A program made the translations under genes and the position numbers. This document shows, piece by piece, positions 34,722 to 46,636 of a DNA stretch of 64,000 nt. The stretch spans positions 1 through 64,000 of the forward strand of contig JAECYW010000001.1 of NCBI GenBank assembly GCA_023014335.1, read 5' to 3'. The notes beneath the pieces are model-generated. The model worked only from the letters and a program-made list of their open reading frames with translations, was not told where the DNA came from and ran no database searches. The stretch comes from Galerina marginata (Eukaryota; Basidiomycota; Agaricomycetes; Agaricales; Galerinaceae). How positions within the stretch are numbered: position 1 is the first letter of the stretch; each line of letters begins with the position of its first letter.

Positions 34722-35933
34722 CTACAAGTTGCGAAATGTTTTAGTTTGGATACTTGGGTATATGTATGGGCTCGAGAAAAAAATACCCACCATGAGTGGA
34801 GCAGCGGCATTATCCACCATCTTCGCAGTTCGGGTTTGGGGAAATTTTTGCGCTATGAATGTGGGCGTTTAAGTATTTACGCGTATCAGGCGTTACGTAT
34901 GAGCGAGCGGTGACAGGGACCAGTGGCAGGCGTCGCATTGCGTGTCCTATCCGCAAGAAATCGAATTAGGATATGTAGGATCAGAGTTGAATCAAAGAAC
35001 ATGTCTCTGTGTGAAAGTCTTGGTATCGAACAAGTCAAAGTCAATTGGGAATGCATTCGACAAGCGGACCACTCGATTGGGGATGACCCTCCTCTGCCTC
35101 TGTCTGGAAACATTAAAGAACCTGTCTCCCTGATCGAAAGCGCGATGCTGTGCAGCAAAGCCATTTTGCCTCGGCAGTTCTGTGTTGACCATCGACAAGT
35201 AGGTGTTGATGCTGAAGCAATCAAGCTTCTTCCAATGGTCCCATAACTAACCAAAAGCACCACTAAGACTGCCACTTCTATCCTCGAATGGAGAAGCGAT
35301 GCCGATGACAACGAAAGATGTCTCTAGTACAACAATAAACTGTTAAGACCATCAATCTTTAGTAACATTATTTTGTGCGTTGAGACGGACGAAAGGACAT
35401 ACATTCTCAGAGTTCACCCTGGTCCGTTTCCTTAACCAAGTCATAGGCTCAACAATTCAAGCAACCCACTCCATACTTTCGTGGTTCGTTCTCAAAACGG
35501 GGTGTCTAGCTGTCTCATGTACGACAATAGATCAACACTGAACATTACGGCGATGTAGCCTGCACTGACAACTAGGTAAGTAAAATGGGAATTTCATAAG
35601 ATATGGACTTACAACAGTGATCCTGGTCTTGGTAGTGTTGGGAATGGTAGGCTCGAGGGTCTGGAATGTTGAAAATGTAATAAAATTAGACTGCGAAGTT
35701 CCCACGTTGATCGTTGATTCTCATTTCATAATTAGGCTAGAAGCGAAAACCGAAACCAGACCTTTATGACGATCATTCGTGAGTTTACTTCAAATCAATA
35801 AAGCCCAATCGATGGATCTGTTCTCAAAACGTGAACTGGAATGGGTAGTTCTGACATCTTTGGGCGCATAAGGTGCGAAGCAACACTTATTTCGGTAACT
35901 TGTTGATAGTAGTACGGAATACAAAGTGAACAA
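34722..35933. other. Intergenic, no gene recognised
   Basis: Promoter side of the TPR-CHAT gene and 3' flank of the sedolisin gene. Overlapping frames at 34923-35246 (plus) and 34886-35311 (minus) lack any family signature. Confidence 0.4.
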
Positions 35934-38748
35934 TCACGGCAACAGCAACCCAATGACAAGGAGCTTTTCGAGATTGGGTGTGCCGACACCTAATTTTACG
36001 ATATTGATCAGCAATACTGACCTAAAAGCCAAGATCGACTACGTACCAGTGACTGGGTCCCATCCCTTCGTGCTGTGAAATTGTCAGTGACGAATCGTTT
36101 GCAAGAGACGCTCAATACTGACGCAGTAAATCCAGGTGTACCTATCGTGAAGGTCAAAAAAGGAGATTACCAGCAAAAAGGGCAGCTACTTACCACATCC
36201 TTGGTTGCCACCGGACGTGATATCGTTGAAGGCAGACTGGAATAACGGGTTGTAGATCTTTTGATGTCCATTTGGTAAATTTCTTTTGAAATGTGTGGTG
36301 CACGTACCAATGGATTCAAGAAACCCACGGGACGCTTTCCTATTGCGAGGCGCGCGTCGTTGACGAGTGTAAATATAGAGCCAACTACTGGAGAAGAGGC
36401 CGAAGTTCCAAATACGAGAGCAAATTCTCCATCAATTCCTGTCAGAAAAAATGGTTTTAGTTCGACCACAAACAAAGCCTGTAGAATGCCCACCTATAAC
36501 ATAGTTGGCCCTTGAACATATTGTCAATCAATCGTCGTACAACTGGAATTCAAGATACCTACCCATTAGCAGAAATATCGGGGAATGCACGAGCCTAAAA
36601 TAAGTCCAATATTTCAGATCGACGGCAGGCGTGACTATGATTAGATACTTACGTTTCCAGAGTTGTTGAATTGACCATTGGTGAACGGCGGTGGATGATT
36701 CTTCAAGAAAGACTTGACGGCGTTGGCTTGGAAGGAAGGAAGACTAGTGGTGCTCTTAAGCATCACGATAGGAAAACATCGCAAAACAAGCATACGGGAA
36801 AATATTAGAGAACCCTCCTCCGGAGAAGATGACCTGCTCGCATGCACCCTCGGGGTCGTTGACTGTAGATCCTGGGTTGACTTGAGTAGCTCCTACGGCA
36901 GTTACGAAGGGGCAAGAAGCCTTAGGAATATCTTGGTTAGCAATTCAAAACCCCAACGAGTGAGACGCACTGGGAATCCTGGGTTAAAGACAGTGCCGTT
37001 ACGGACGGGTTGTCCTATATCACAGACCAATGAGGTTTGGTAATTGTGCAGTTTGAGACAATCTGTATGTACCTTTTGCGTTGAGGCAAATGCCCCCATT
37101 CCCAGCGACACCGTCGTCTCCGCTGCTGTGAAAGACGGTTGTTCCCATCATACCGAGCTACACAAATTTGAGGTTAATATTCACGTTTATGTAGCCTCGA
37201 GGGCGCGTTACCTTGGCATACTCTGAGCATTGTCTGTTGGCAAATGCTGGTGTAACGGTGGACTCGTCCTGAAGGTACGATACGGAGACAGTATGTGGGG
37301 GTGAAACGATGCCACAAGATTCAGGCCCTTGAGGGAGGGGTTATTCATCCACACCCAAAGTTAAAGTACGAGTAACCTACCCTTGAAACCTCCGGGCAAA
37401 GTGTCGGGATAGATACCATCCTAGACATAAGTTAACAATGTGATAGCTCATGTTTGTTTTAGGCCAAAACGGACCTGCTCGGGATCGTCCCCTCCTTCAA
37501 AGGTGCAGAAGGACCCGTCGACAGCATCAATCCAGTTGTCAAATCCAGCCCCTTTCAATTGAAAGTAAGCAAGAATAACTCTCTGTCATAACAACAGACT
37601 AACCTTCCTGCAGATCACCCGTTTGCAACAATGTGATTGGTTGAGGATTGGTCAAGGACATGGCGTATTCAAGGTCGAGGTCACTCTCGCCGTTGAAGTC
37701 GAAGCTTTGGTCAGTAGTTTGGACCACTGCTCCATCTATCAATACCGGTATAGGACGAGTGCCGACTTGACTCGGCGAGAAATTCCTGGGGCGGTAGATT
37801 GGTATAAACTCAATATCAAATGAAGGATGATTCATACCCAAAGAAAAGGTCAAGATCGCCTTCTAAGAAGGACTGGGGTGTGAATTCGACTGGACAACCA
37901 AAGTTGATGAAATCAGAAAATTATAATAAAACCGTGGTTGGTTGGCGTACCAATGCCATAAGTGTTCTTCTTGGTCGCGATAGGCTTATATTTGATAGAA
38001 TATAAAGCCCTCAAGCAATCTGGGGTGATGAACTGATCACAATTTTCCAGAGCAGGCGTAATTTTGACGTTCTTGGCAGCTTTCTTTGGTCCGTTAAAAA
38101 TCGACGGAGCGCCGAGGTTCTGGCCATCGCGTTTTCGTAGCTTGGCCCTCGGACGATGATTGAAATGAACAGTAGGTTTAATGAGGTCAATATGCTCCTT
38201 GACATGAGCTGGAACCGAATAACTATGGCAGCCTGAAAGAAAAACTAATCAGAAATAGTCGAAGTAGGAGCATGCTTCGATTACTCACCGATTTGTTCTT
38301 CACCAGATGAATGGGTAAAAACATGATACTCGGTCTGAAGAAGCTCTTCGGCCTCAGCAGTAGTCGCATTGAAGTGAATCCAGCCCTTGTTGGCGGATAA
38401 ACGAAGACGATCACGAGAAATTCCGGACTCAGTCAACCACTGAGTGACTGTAGCGATACTCGCAGCACTAGGGGCAAAGGTCTCCACGACCTCAGCCGCG
38501 GAATAATGCTGGCCGTACTTGGGGGATTCAGGATGCGAGACCTCCAAGAGCAACTCCTCCAAACGATGCATGTTTTGTTGCGCAAGACCGAAACGCATGG
38601 GGAGGATTCTGTGAGGCTCAAGGCGACGGTCTTGATTCCAATCGAGAGGCTCAACGGCACGTCGTTCATGAACTACATGAGATCGAGGCGAAGGCACCGC
38701 ATTGGCCAAGGTGGCGAGGATCAACAAAAACGCTGCAGCCAGACGCAT
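35934..38748 (-). CDS. Secreted sedolisin peptidase (tripeptidyl-peptidase, MEROPS S53)
   Basis: A many-exon gene for a pepstatin-insensitive acid serine-carboxyl peptidase. It opens with the signal peptide MRLAAAFLLILATLANA. The Pro-kumamolisin activation domain follows (HPESPKYGQHYSAAEVVETF; ESGISRDRLRLSANKGWIHF; AEELLQTEYHVF). The catalytic domain contains NGESDLDLEY, which supplies the Glu and Asp of the Ser-Glu-Asp triad in the usual E-x-x-x-D spacing. GTSASSPVVGSIF near the C-terminus supplies the nucleophilic Ser. The end GWDPVTG|VGTPNLEKLL, split by an intron, is typical. The exons I translated (38748 to about 37600, and 36500 to 35934) stay in frame, and the stop is at 35934-35936. 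It is expected to release tripeptides from proteins outside the cell at acid pH. Confidence 0.9.
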
Positions 38749-40148
38749 TGTGGAAAGGGAGAGAACGGAAGACCGAATCTGAGGGCCTATCTCACAGGAC
38801 TGTGTGCTTAAATGTCTTGGGGGAATATTGCATCACGACTTGGGATGCTCGTAATGGTGCCACAGAATGGTCATTGGCGTAGCCGGGCCATACTCTCCGG
38901 CGATATAAGTCTTATCTGCGCTAGAAAAAGAGAAGAAGTCCACCGCTGGGCCAATAAGGTGCTGTTGAAGTCAATGCACGCGATATCTGCGAAGATGAAA
39001 ATTAAAGCCTGGGGAAGGAAGATTATATTTAGCAAATTTGCGCGATGCGGGAGGTATATTTGAACGCATGGAAGGTCATGATCGATCCAAAATAACCGGT
39101 TTCTAAGTATTCCTATCAATGTCGTTCAGCCCGTTTGTGATACTCTTGAACACATACTGGTCGAAAGGCCCATCAGGATCGTGACCCGGTGTTCAAAATG
39201 TTGATATTTCTGCGAAAAACTTTTCCAAATGGAATTGAACAGTGAAGTATCGTCGAGCATCCTCGAGGGACCTTGGTCTTTTAGTGTACACGGAGTAAGG
39301 TTTGGTCTCACGACTATAAATATTTTTGAAAGTCAGCATGCATTGAGTATCGCATTCCACATGAAGCAAAGCATACCAAAAATCGTTTACACCCCACACT
39401 CATCCATGCCTGACAATTATTCCCAATAAACTCTGTTTCCAAGCACGAGGTCACTGCTGGTCGCCGGGGCCGGCGCAGTACTTCGTCCTTCGCACCGCAG
39501 ACTCTCGAATTGTATAGATTGAAAATAAGGACAGTCCTCAGCACTGGTCACCTATTCGCGTATGACATCGCCCACGATGCTACCAGTGGCCATGGAATGG
39601 AGCCAAAATTTCTTCTCCATAGATATAGATGAGAGAGTTACGACCGGTCGGGGTAGTTGCTGCTGGCAATACCACGATTCCCAGATGAAATATGTCAAGC
39701 GCTCCACAGAGAGCCCGTACTTCAAGAGCAGGAGCAAGATCCCTCATGGAGGCGCAAGATAAAATCAAAAAATGATCTAGCCATCCGGTGAGGCTGATAA
39801 AGCCATTGGTAAGGACCGCAGGTAGAGGATTGACGTCGCTACCATCCAGCTAAAATGCAGAGTGTAAATTCGGCAATCCTATGTGATAAGTATATTGAGG
39901 TCAAGATTTAGATATTGAATACGGCAAGAACAACTGCAATTGATTCAACAAGGTGTAATCTTTTGGAGAGTAAACGTCAGGACTTACAATTTGAAGCTTG
40001 AAGCTTGAAGGCGAACAACACTGATTCAAAGGATTTGATCTGCTACGTTTTCGCAACCGCTGGATGTCGGAAACAAATGACAACACCGTCAACCTTGAAA
40101 ACGTCCTTGCGACAATATGATGATTTGTTGCGAAAGAAGGAGGGCTAA
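38749..40148. other. Intergenic, no gene recognised
   Basis: Promoter region of the sedolisin and spacer. Short frames only. A small direct repeat, TTGAAGCTTGAAGCTTGAAG, occurs near 39994-40010. Confidence 0.4.
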
Positions 40149-40151
40149 TAA

Positions 40152-40560
40152 AAGGGTGCTCAATTCTAAAATTCGTTGGATCAAGTTGTGATCAACTCGC
40201 GTTCCCAATTGAGAATACGAAAACGGACAGGTTGGGAATTGCTGGGAAAGAAGCGACAAAAAACACCGATACTCGAGTGTTGGTCAACTTTCAATCCCTT
40301 CCATTTATGCTTGCCCTCCCAAATGTTAATATGCAATGGAATTTTGAAGACTTCAGCCTGCACCTTTTTTTTCAGGTAAAACGGGAATTCCTGTCTACTT
40401 ATTCAAGTTGAGAAGGAAGAGCTGACTGACATCAACCACCTCTCGCTAGCTCGCTTAACTCTCGCTTAGCCGTCGCACAGCCTCCGTTTTCGAAATCCCG
40501 ATTGGGAATTCGAGTTGACCACAAGTTGATCCAACCAAGTTTTTAGAATTGAGCACCCTT
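40152..40560. mobile_element. MITE, PIF/Harbinger (Tourist) type
   Basis: 409 bases. The left end AAGGGTGCTCAATTCTAAAA and the reverse complement of the right end begin identically, and the inverted similarity continues for about 95 bases per arm (through TTGGATCAA, GTCAACTCG and CGAAAACGGA). A TAA triplet flanks both ends (40149-40151 and 40561-40563), matching the TWA target duplication of PIF/Harbinger transposons. It has no coding capacity. Confidence 0.82.
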
Positions 40561-40939
40561 TAAGACAGAGGGCGGGTGTGAGAAATTGTGCCAGTGACGC
40601 TTGACGATCAACAAGCAAAGTTATTCTCGTCTAAGGCAAAAGCCACTTGCGAATTGCCACCAGTGATGTGTCGATTTAATCGGTCGTTCAACGTTCAACG
40701 TTCATCCATGGGCCATTTCTCTGTCAGCCACTTGTATAGGATCGGCTAACTCACTTCATGGGACCTCTGGCTGAAAAATAATGAACTCATCGTCGGGTTC
40801 ATCGTCTGGCTTTTCCCCAGCGTTCTCGCCTTAGACCTGTAAGTTTAAACATTCCAGTCTTTGTTACAGAACTCATTACCCAATAGTTTCGAAACACCGA
40901 GCGCTATCTCGGAGATGCATTCTCGACCTGCCCAGGCAG

Positions 40940-42110
40940 CGACCGTCCGCGTTCCAGAGTTTTGAGAAGCTTGGCCAAGGCGCGTACTCAACCATAACAT
41001 GGCGGACAATGAGTGAGTCGTATCTCCCTAAAGCTTTCATTTGGAGCTGAAAACTCTGTCAGTCGTCGGGTTGCTCTGAAGATTATCCAGAGCGCAGCCA
41101 CGAAGTCACCATCCTTCAAACGTTGTCCCCGACTGCTTCAAACCCTCCGCATTAGCATGTCCTTCAGCTCCACGACCACTTCCAATACATGGACTAAACG
41201 GAACGCACGACGCTTTGATCACAGGCGTAGTTGATTCCTCATTAGCCTTTCACCTTGGTTCTGATATCAAACGCTTGCCATCAACCATCACTTGCGTTAG
41301 ACTACCTCTCCCAGTACGGAGTGGTTCATCTTGGTGTGTTGGTCGTCTTCTCCCGCCTTCGTGTTCCTGAACTTCTCAATTCCCCAGATCTGCACACGGA
41401 TAATATCGCGTAGGTTCTCCCGGAATGCGTAACCTCAATGCGCACATCTGGATGGAAACTCCCGAATATCCAGATCCAATACCCGTCACTCCTCGACGGT
41501 TCAAACACCAGAGTGATTCCCTGCCCTAGTACCTGGTCGAGGCTGCGGATTTGTCGCCTGTCGCAGGCTCTCCTGTCGAAGGGCACGAAAGTTGGCAGAT
41601 GTACGCAATGATGACTGATTTTGGTACCCGTGAGCTTTGAGTTGCACTGGTCTACGTGAACATATGCTGAAAATTTAATTTCCAGCGTCTCGTGTGTCGA
41701 GCCCCATTACGACGTGCCCTCTCTGCTCCGGAAATATGGTTACGAACTGAATACCTCACGGAAGCGTTTTACAACCCTGACTGGCGTTATCAAGGTGACG
41801 GTTGGTCGTTGGCGGTTGTGGATATAATATCTCATAATCTTCCTAGGCAAATCTACGGACTTGTCACTGGTCATCGCCTCTTCGGCGCACCTGAATTAAA
41901 GCTGCTGGAAGAGATTATAAACCTTTCCGGTCCCTTGCCACAGGTCTGACTTGGCCTCTTCGATGAAAAGCCAGGACCACACGTTGAGAAAAATGGTATG
42001 CAATCTTTTTGCTTCATGTTAACACATACCTGAGTAATGTTTACTGTAGAATCCTCCCTTCGAGCGACAGCTGAAGTACACCAGCAGGAGCTCTTTCTAG
42101 ACGAACTGGG
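40940..42110 (+). pseudogene. Decayed protein kinase (SRPK-like)
   Basis: Kinase landmarks appear in order but in shifting frames and with stops. The Gly-rich loop FEKLGQGAYST is near 40961. RVALKII (the ATP-binding Lys) is near 41064. EVTILQTL / HVLQLHDHFQYMD is near 41100-41190, with a stop after NPPH. The catalytic-loop remnant DLHTDNIA is near 41387, followed by a stop. MMTDFGT is near 41611 (the DFG motif) and SAPEIW near 41719 (the APE motif). Then come DGWSLA and LVTGHRLFG at about 41803-41885, and LEEIINLSGPLP near 41908. NPPFERQLKY near 42055 fits the SRPK C-lobe. Agaric genomes carry many such SRPK-like kinases. At least two stops and several frame changes make this copy non-functional. 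Confidence 0.8.
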
Positions 42111-42597
42111 AAAGTCGTCAGATTTGCGAGCCTAGCCGGGTTTTATTTCGCTCAAAGCAGAATAATGCGTACAACCTGCAGGGATAGATCAAAGTGACTG
42201 CATGGCACGCATCTTTCGGCTCCTTCGCATTCTCACAGGCTTCTTTGCGCTCAAAATTTCCAACATAACCTCTCCAGCCTCTATTTGGTTCTTGGCCTTG
42301 CCACCTATGTCAAGGCAAGGACAACTTATTCGACGCCTGGTCGGCTATGTCGTGAGATTTCCGAGAAAGAGACAAGGTGTTTGGAACGACACGAGTCTAG
42401 TGTACAAGGAACAAACGAATCGTGGAGATGGGAAATTTGGGATAACTTCGGGGAACTTCCAATCTGTGGGGCACTCTCACTGTCAGCGCCCAGCTTGGCT
42501 TCCTAACTCAAGGCTGTGCTTGACGGCGATCCCACTACTTATCCAGTCTCCTTCCCTTCGTTTCTCTCCACCACAATACCAACATCCTACCTTCACT

Positions 42598-45500
42598 ATG
42601 AGCAACCAGACCATTTTTGCAGGCGCGCGCGACGTTATTGTCAGCGGTGGCACTTTTACTGCCGCCCACACCGTAAGTCCTACTTCCACAAAAGCTTAAT
42701 AAGGACCGTTGCCGACAATCCGACAATTTACCTCCAGATCAACAACTTCGTCAATGCTCGCATCAACGTAGAACACCAGGCTGACGGGCTCCCAGCCCCT
42801 CAGAAACCCAACTCTAGCGCGCTTTTCACAGGACGAAGGGTCCTGGTTAATAGACTCAAAAACCATTTCGGACTTCGTGTCACTGGTGAACCACTTAAAC
42901 GTCGCTCTTTCTTATTGTATGGAATGGGGGGCATTGGAAAGACCCAGATCTGCCTGAAATTCATGGAAGAGATGGAGAATGTGTGCGTTTGCAGCTCACT
43001 TTGTAATGAATAATGCTCGGATTCCTGACCAACATCACTGATCACAGGTTCTCTCACATATTCTGGATTGATGCATCTTCCACAGATACAATTATCCAGA
43101 GCCTGAAAGGAATTTCCAATGATCCAAGTGCTAGATTAGCTGGCCTTGATGGATCACCTCAGTCCATCCTTCAGTGGATAGCATATCTGCCTGAGGAATG
43201 GCTGATTGTGTTTGACAATGCTGATGGTGCACCAGAAGTGGTTGAAAGCTTTCTTCCACCAGGCCTCAAGGGTAATGTTTTGATTACCAGTCGGAACAAA
43301 GCCCTTGGTCGTCTTACACGATTTGAGAATGCACTGGAAATCTATGATATGGATGAACAGGATGCTATTTCCCTGCTTCTAACAGCTAGTGGAGGTCTTG
43401 ATCAATCTGATCAACTTCTGAAAGAGTCAGCAAAAAAAATTGTGATTGAGCTCTGTTGTCTGCCTCTTGCTGTTGCTCAAGCTGGTGCTGCTATTGCATC
43501 TGGGCTTTGCAATATTGATGACTATCTCTATCTGTACTCCCAAAAGCGTCAGCAGCTATTATCAGATTCTACATTTACTGGGGCATCAAAGTATAATAGG
43601 ACAGTGTATAGCACCTGGGAGCTATCACTCAAAGAGATTGAGTCAAGGGCTAGAAAGGACTTCAAGTTGAACTCTGTTGATGTCCAAGCTGCACAAAATG
43701 CCATTTTTATTCTGGAAGCTTTTGCATTCTTCCATCATACCAGCATTGACAGAAGCATATTTATAAATGCTGCTAAGGGCTTCAGAGATTATCATGCAAG
43801 AGGGAAATTTTCTCAGCTTTCTAAAACATATTTGAAAAGATTTAAAAAATTTGGTGCTAAATGGTTTCACACCTCTTCATATCACCTGGACATTGGAATT
43901 CAGGAAGTTGACAAAAAGCTAGAGAGATTTCTTATGGATCAGGATGGTATATGGAATGAATTTTATTTTCAAAGTGGAATCCAACTTCTATTGTCATTTT
44001 CCCTGGTCAAAAAAAGTCCATCTGGCCATGTATATTCAGTACATCCATTGGTACATGCATGGAGTCGAGACAGAATGTCATTTTCCAATAAATCAGTAAA
44101 CTCTCAGAGGGCAAGAACATTGTTGCTTTGGTCAATTCCACTTAGTTATGATCATTGGGATTATATATTCTGCCAAAGGCTTATTTCACACATCAAAGCC
44201 AATAATCAGAATAGTGCTCAAGCAGGCATTGAAAAGATGTACAATGATGAAGAGTACACAAAATTTGCAAGGGTGTTGTATAAAAATGGAGATTGGAAAG
44301 AAGCAAAAGAGCTAGAGGTTCAAGTGTTGGAAGCCAGAAAGAGGCTGCTAGGTCTGGAGCATTCAGAGACTCTTTCAAGTATGGGCAATATAGCAAAATT
44401 ATATAGTAGGCTAGGAAGGTGGAAAGAAGCAGAAGAGCTTGAGATTCAAGTGCTGGAAGTCAGAAAGAAGTTGATAGGCCTAAAGCATCCAGATTCACTT
44501 TCAAGCATGAACAATCTTGCAAGAATTTATAGTGATCTAGGAAAGTGGAAAGAAGCAGAAGAGCTACAAATTCAAGTGCTAGAGGCCAGAAAAAGGGTGC
44601 TAGGTCTAGAGCATCCAGGTACACTTTCAAGCTTAAGCAATCTAGCAAGGATATACAGCAGGTTAGGGAGGTGGAAAGAAGCAGAAGAACTAGAGGCTCA
44701 AGTACTGGAGATCAGACAGAGAATACTAGGTGTAAACCATCCAGATACACTTTCAAGCATGGGCAATCTAGCAAGAATCTACAGTGATCTAGGAAGATGG
44801 AAAGAAACAGAAGAGCTAGAGGTTCAAGTGCTGAAAATTAGAAAGAAGATGCTAGGTCCAGAGCATCCAGATACTCTTTTAAGCATAGGCAATTTAGCAA
44901 GAATTTACAGTGACCTAGGAAGATGGAAGGAAGCAGAAAAGCTAGAGGTGCTGGTGCTGGAGGCCAGAAAGAGGGTACTAGGTTTAGAGCATCCAAATAC
45001 AGTTTTAAGCATGGGAAATCTGGCATCAACATACAATGATCTAGGAAGGTGGAAAGAAGCAGAAGAGCTAAAGGTTCGTGTGATGGAAGTCAGAAAAAAG
45101 GCACTAGGTTTAGAGCATCCAGATACACTTTCAAGTATAAGCAATCTAGCATCAACCTATAGTAACCTTGGAAGGTGGAAAGAAGCAGAAAAGCTACAAA
45201 TTCAAGTCCTGGGGGTCAGAAAGAGGGTGCTAGGTCTAGAGCATCCAGGCACACTTTCAAGCATGGGAAATTTAGCAAGAATTTATAGTGATTTAGGGAA
45301 ATGGAAAGAAGCAGAAAAGCTAGAAGTTCAAGTACTGGAGGTCAGAAAGAGAGTACTGGGTCTAGAGCATCCAAATACACTTTTGAGTATGGGCAATTTA
45401 GCATCAACATACAGTGGTCTAGGAAGATGGAAAGAAGCAGAGGAGCTGAAGGTTCAAGTGATGGAAATCAGGAAGTGTGTGCTAGGTCAAGAGCATCCAA

Positions 45501-45994
45501 ATACACTTTTAAGCATGGGCAATCTGGCTTCAACATACAGTGATCTAGGAAGGTTGAAAGAAGCAGAAGAGCTACAGACTCAAGTGCTGAAAATCAGAAA
45601 AAGGATGCTAGGTCTAGACCATCCAGGTACCCTTTCAAGCATGAGCAATCTAGCAAGAATTTACAGTGATCTAGGAAGGTGGAAAGAAGCTGAAAAACTA
45701 GATGTTCAGGTGTTGGGCATCAGAAAGAGAGTATTAGGTCCAGAGCATCCAAGTACACTTTTGAGCATGGGCAATCTAGCATCAACATACAGCAATCTAC
45801 AACAGTGGGAAGAGGCAGAGGAGCTACAAGTGCAAGTACTGGAGGCCAGAAAGAGGGTACTAGGTCTGAAGCATCAAGATACACTTTTAAGCATGGGCAA
45901 CCTAGCAATGATATATGGGAATCTGGGGAGGTGGAAAGAAGCAAAAGAGTTGACAGTTCAAGAGCTCAAGGTCAGGCAGAGGATTGTAGCCTAG
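42598..45994 (+). CDS. NB-ARC/TPR receptor (fungal NLR, STAND NTPase)
   Basis: Three exons (42598-42672, 42738-42982, 43048-45994) encode 1088 residues with no break. A short N-terminus (IFAGARDVIVSGGTF) precedes the nucleotide-binding domain. That domain has the P-loop GMGGIGKT at about 87-94, the FWIDA motif, the Walker B-like LIVFDNAD near 160-166, the sensor GNVLITSRN and the LCCLPLAVAQAG (GLPL) motif. From about residue 515 come 13 full 42-residue TPR units plus a partial one, of the kinesin-light-chain type (RWKEAEEL.VQVLE.RKRVLGLEHP.TLSSMGNLA). STAND receptors switch between ADP and ATP forms and oligomerise on ligand recognition by the repeats; fungal members control cell death or non-self recognition. 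Exon 3 is visibly more AT-rich than exons 1-2 and the flanking genes. A decayed kinase lies directly upstream. Confidence 0.9.
44281..45976 (+). repeat. Tandem 126-bp repeats encoding TPR units
   Basis: Thirteen consecutive 126-base units and part of a fourteenth, all in frame. Most share GGAAGRTGGAAAGAAGCAGA and AGAGCATCCA with few changes. Unit length is constant, and differences fall at a limited set of codons. Confidence 0.9.
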
Positions 45995-46636
45995 CACCCT
46001 TTCCGAGACATTGTATATATAGGAATCTTGCATAGTTAGTGGTAATTAAGTAGAAAAAATATATTCAATTACTCACATAGCTTGAGGGCCATGTTTTTGA
46101 GGAGTTTCTGTGCCTAGATTGTAGAAGGGTAAGCATTGTCCAGAACCAGCACTCCATATCAAGATCAGCAGCTGATGCTGTCCTTAATAACAACTGTAGA
46201 GCTATTTAAAATGGGGGACAGCATCGTGAGGATTGTAAACACTGTGCACTGCACCACCGAGTCAGTCTAGGTAATATAAACACACAAAATACCAGTAGAA
46301 AAGTATAAACATGAATTCCGTATACGAAAGGCCAAGAAGAAATGACAGAGCACAATGTCCCGAAGTCCCGATGGCCTCAAGGCTCAGAGCGACACCGAGT
46401 GTTACTTGCGCACCCCACGTCACACGAAGACACAAAATATAATGTCCGAGAATTGTTGAGTAATGTAAAAAACACCCCACAAAGGAAAAAACAAACATGA
46501 AACGGAAACCAAACGGAAAAACGTCCAGCTTAGGTTCAATGTTCTTTCACTCCGAGCCGGACCAACCAGGTGAAAAACACATACGTACAATGGTCATATG
46601 CGATACATGTTACACGCAAGGCGACTCAGTCTTGAT
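45995..46636. other. Convergent 3' ends, no gene
   Basis: 642 bases between the stop codons of the NLR (plus) and SH3 (minus) genes. No conserved frame seen. Confidence 0.45.

Noticed and set aside
44281..45994. Tandem repeats considered as a satellite or CRISPR-like array
   Set aside because: The 126-bp units have no unrelated spacers, stay in one reading frame and encode a regular TPR pattern.
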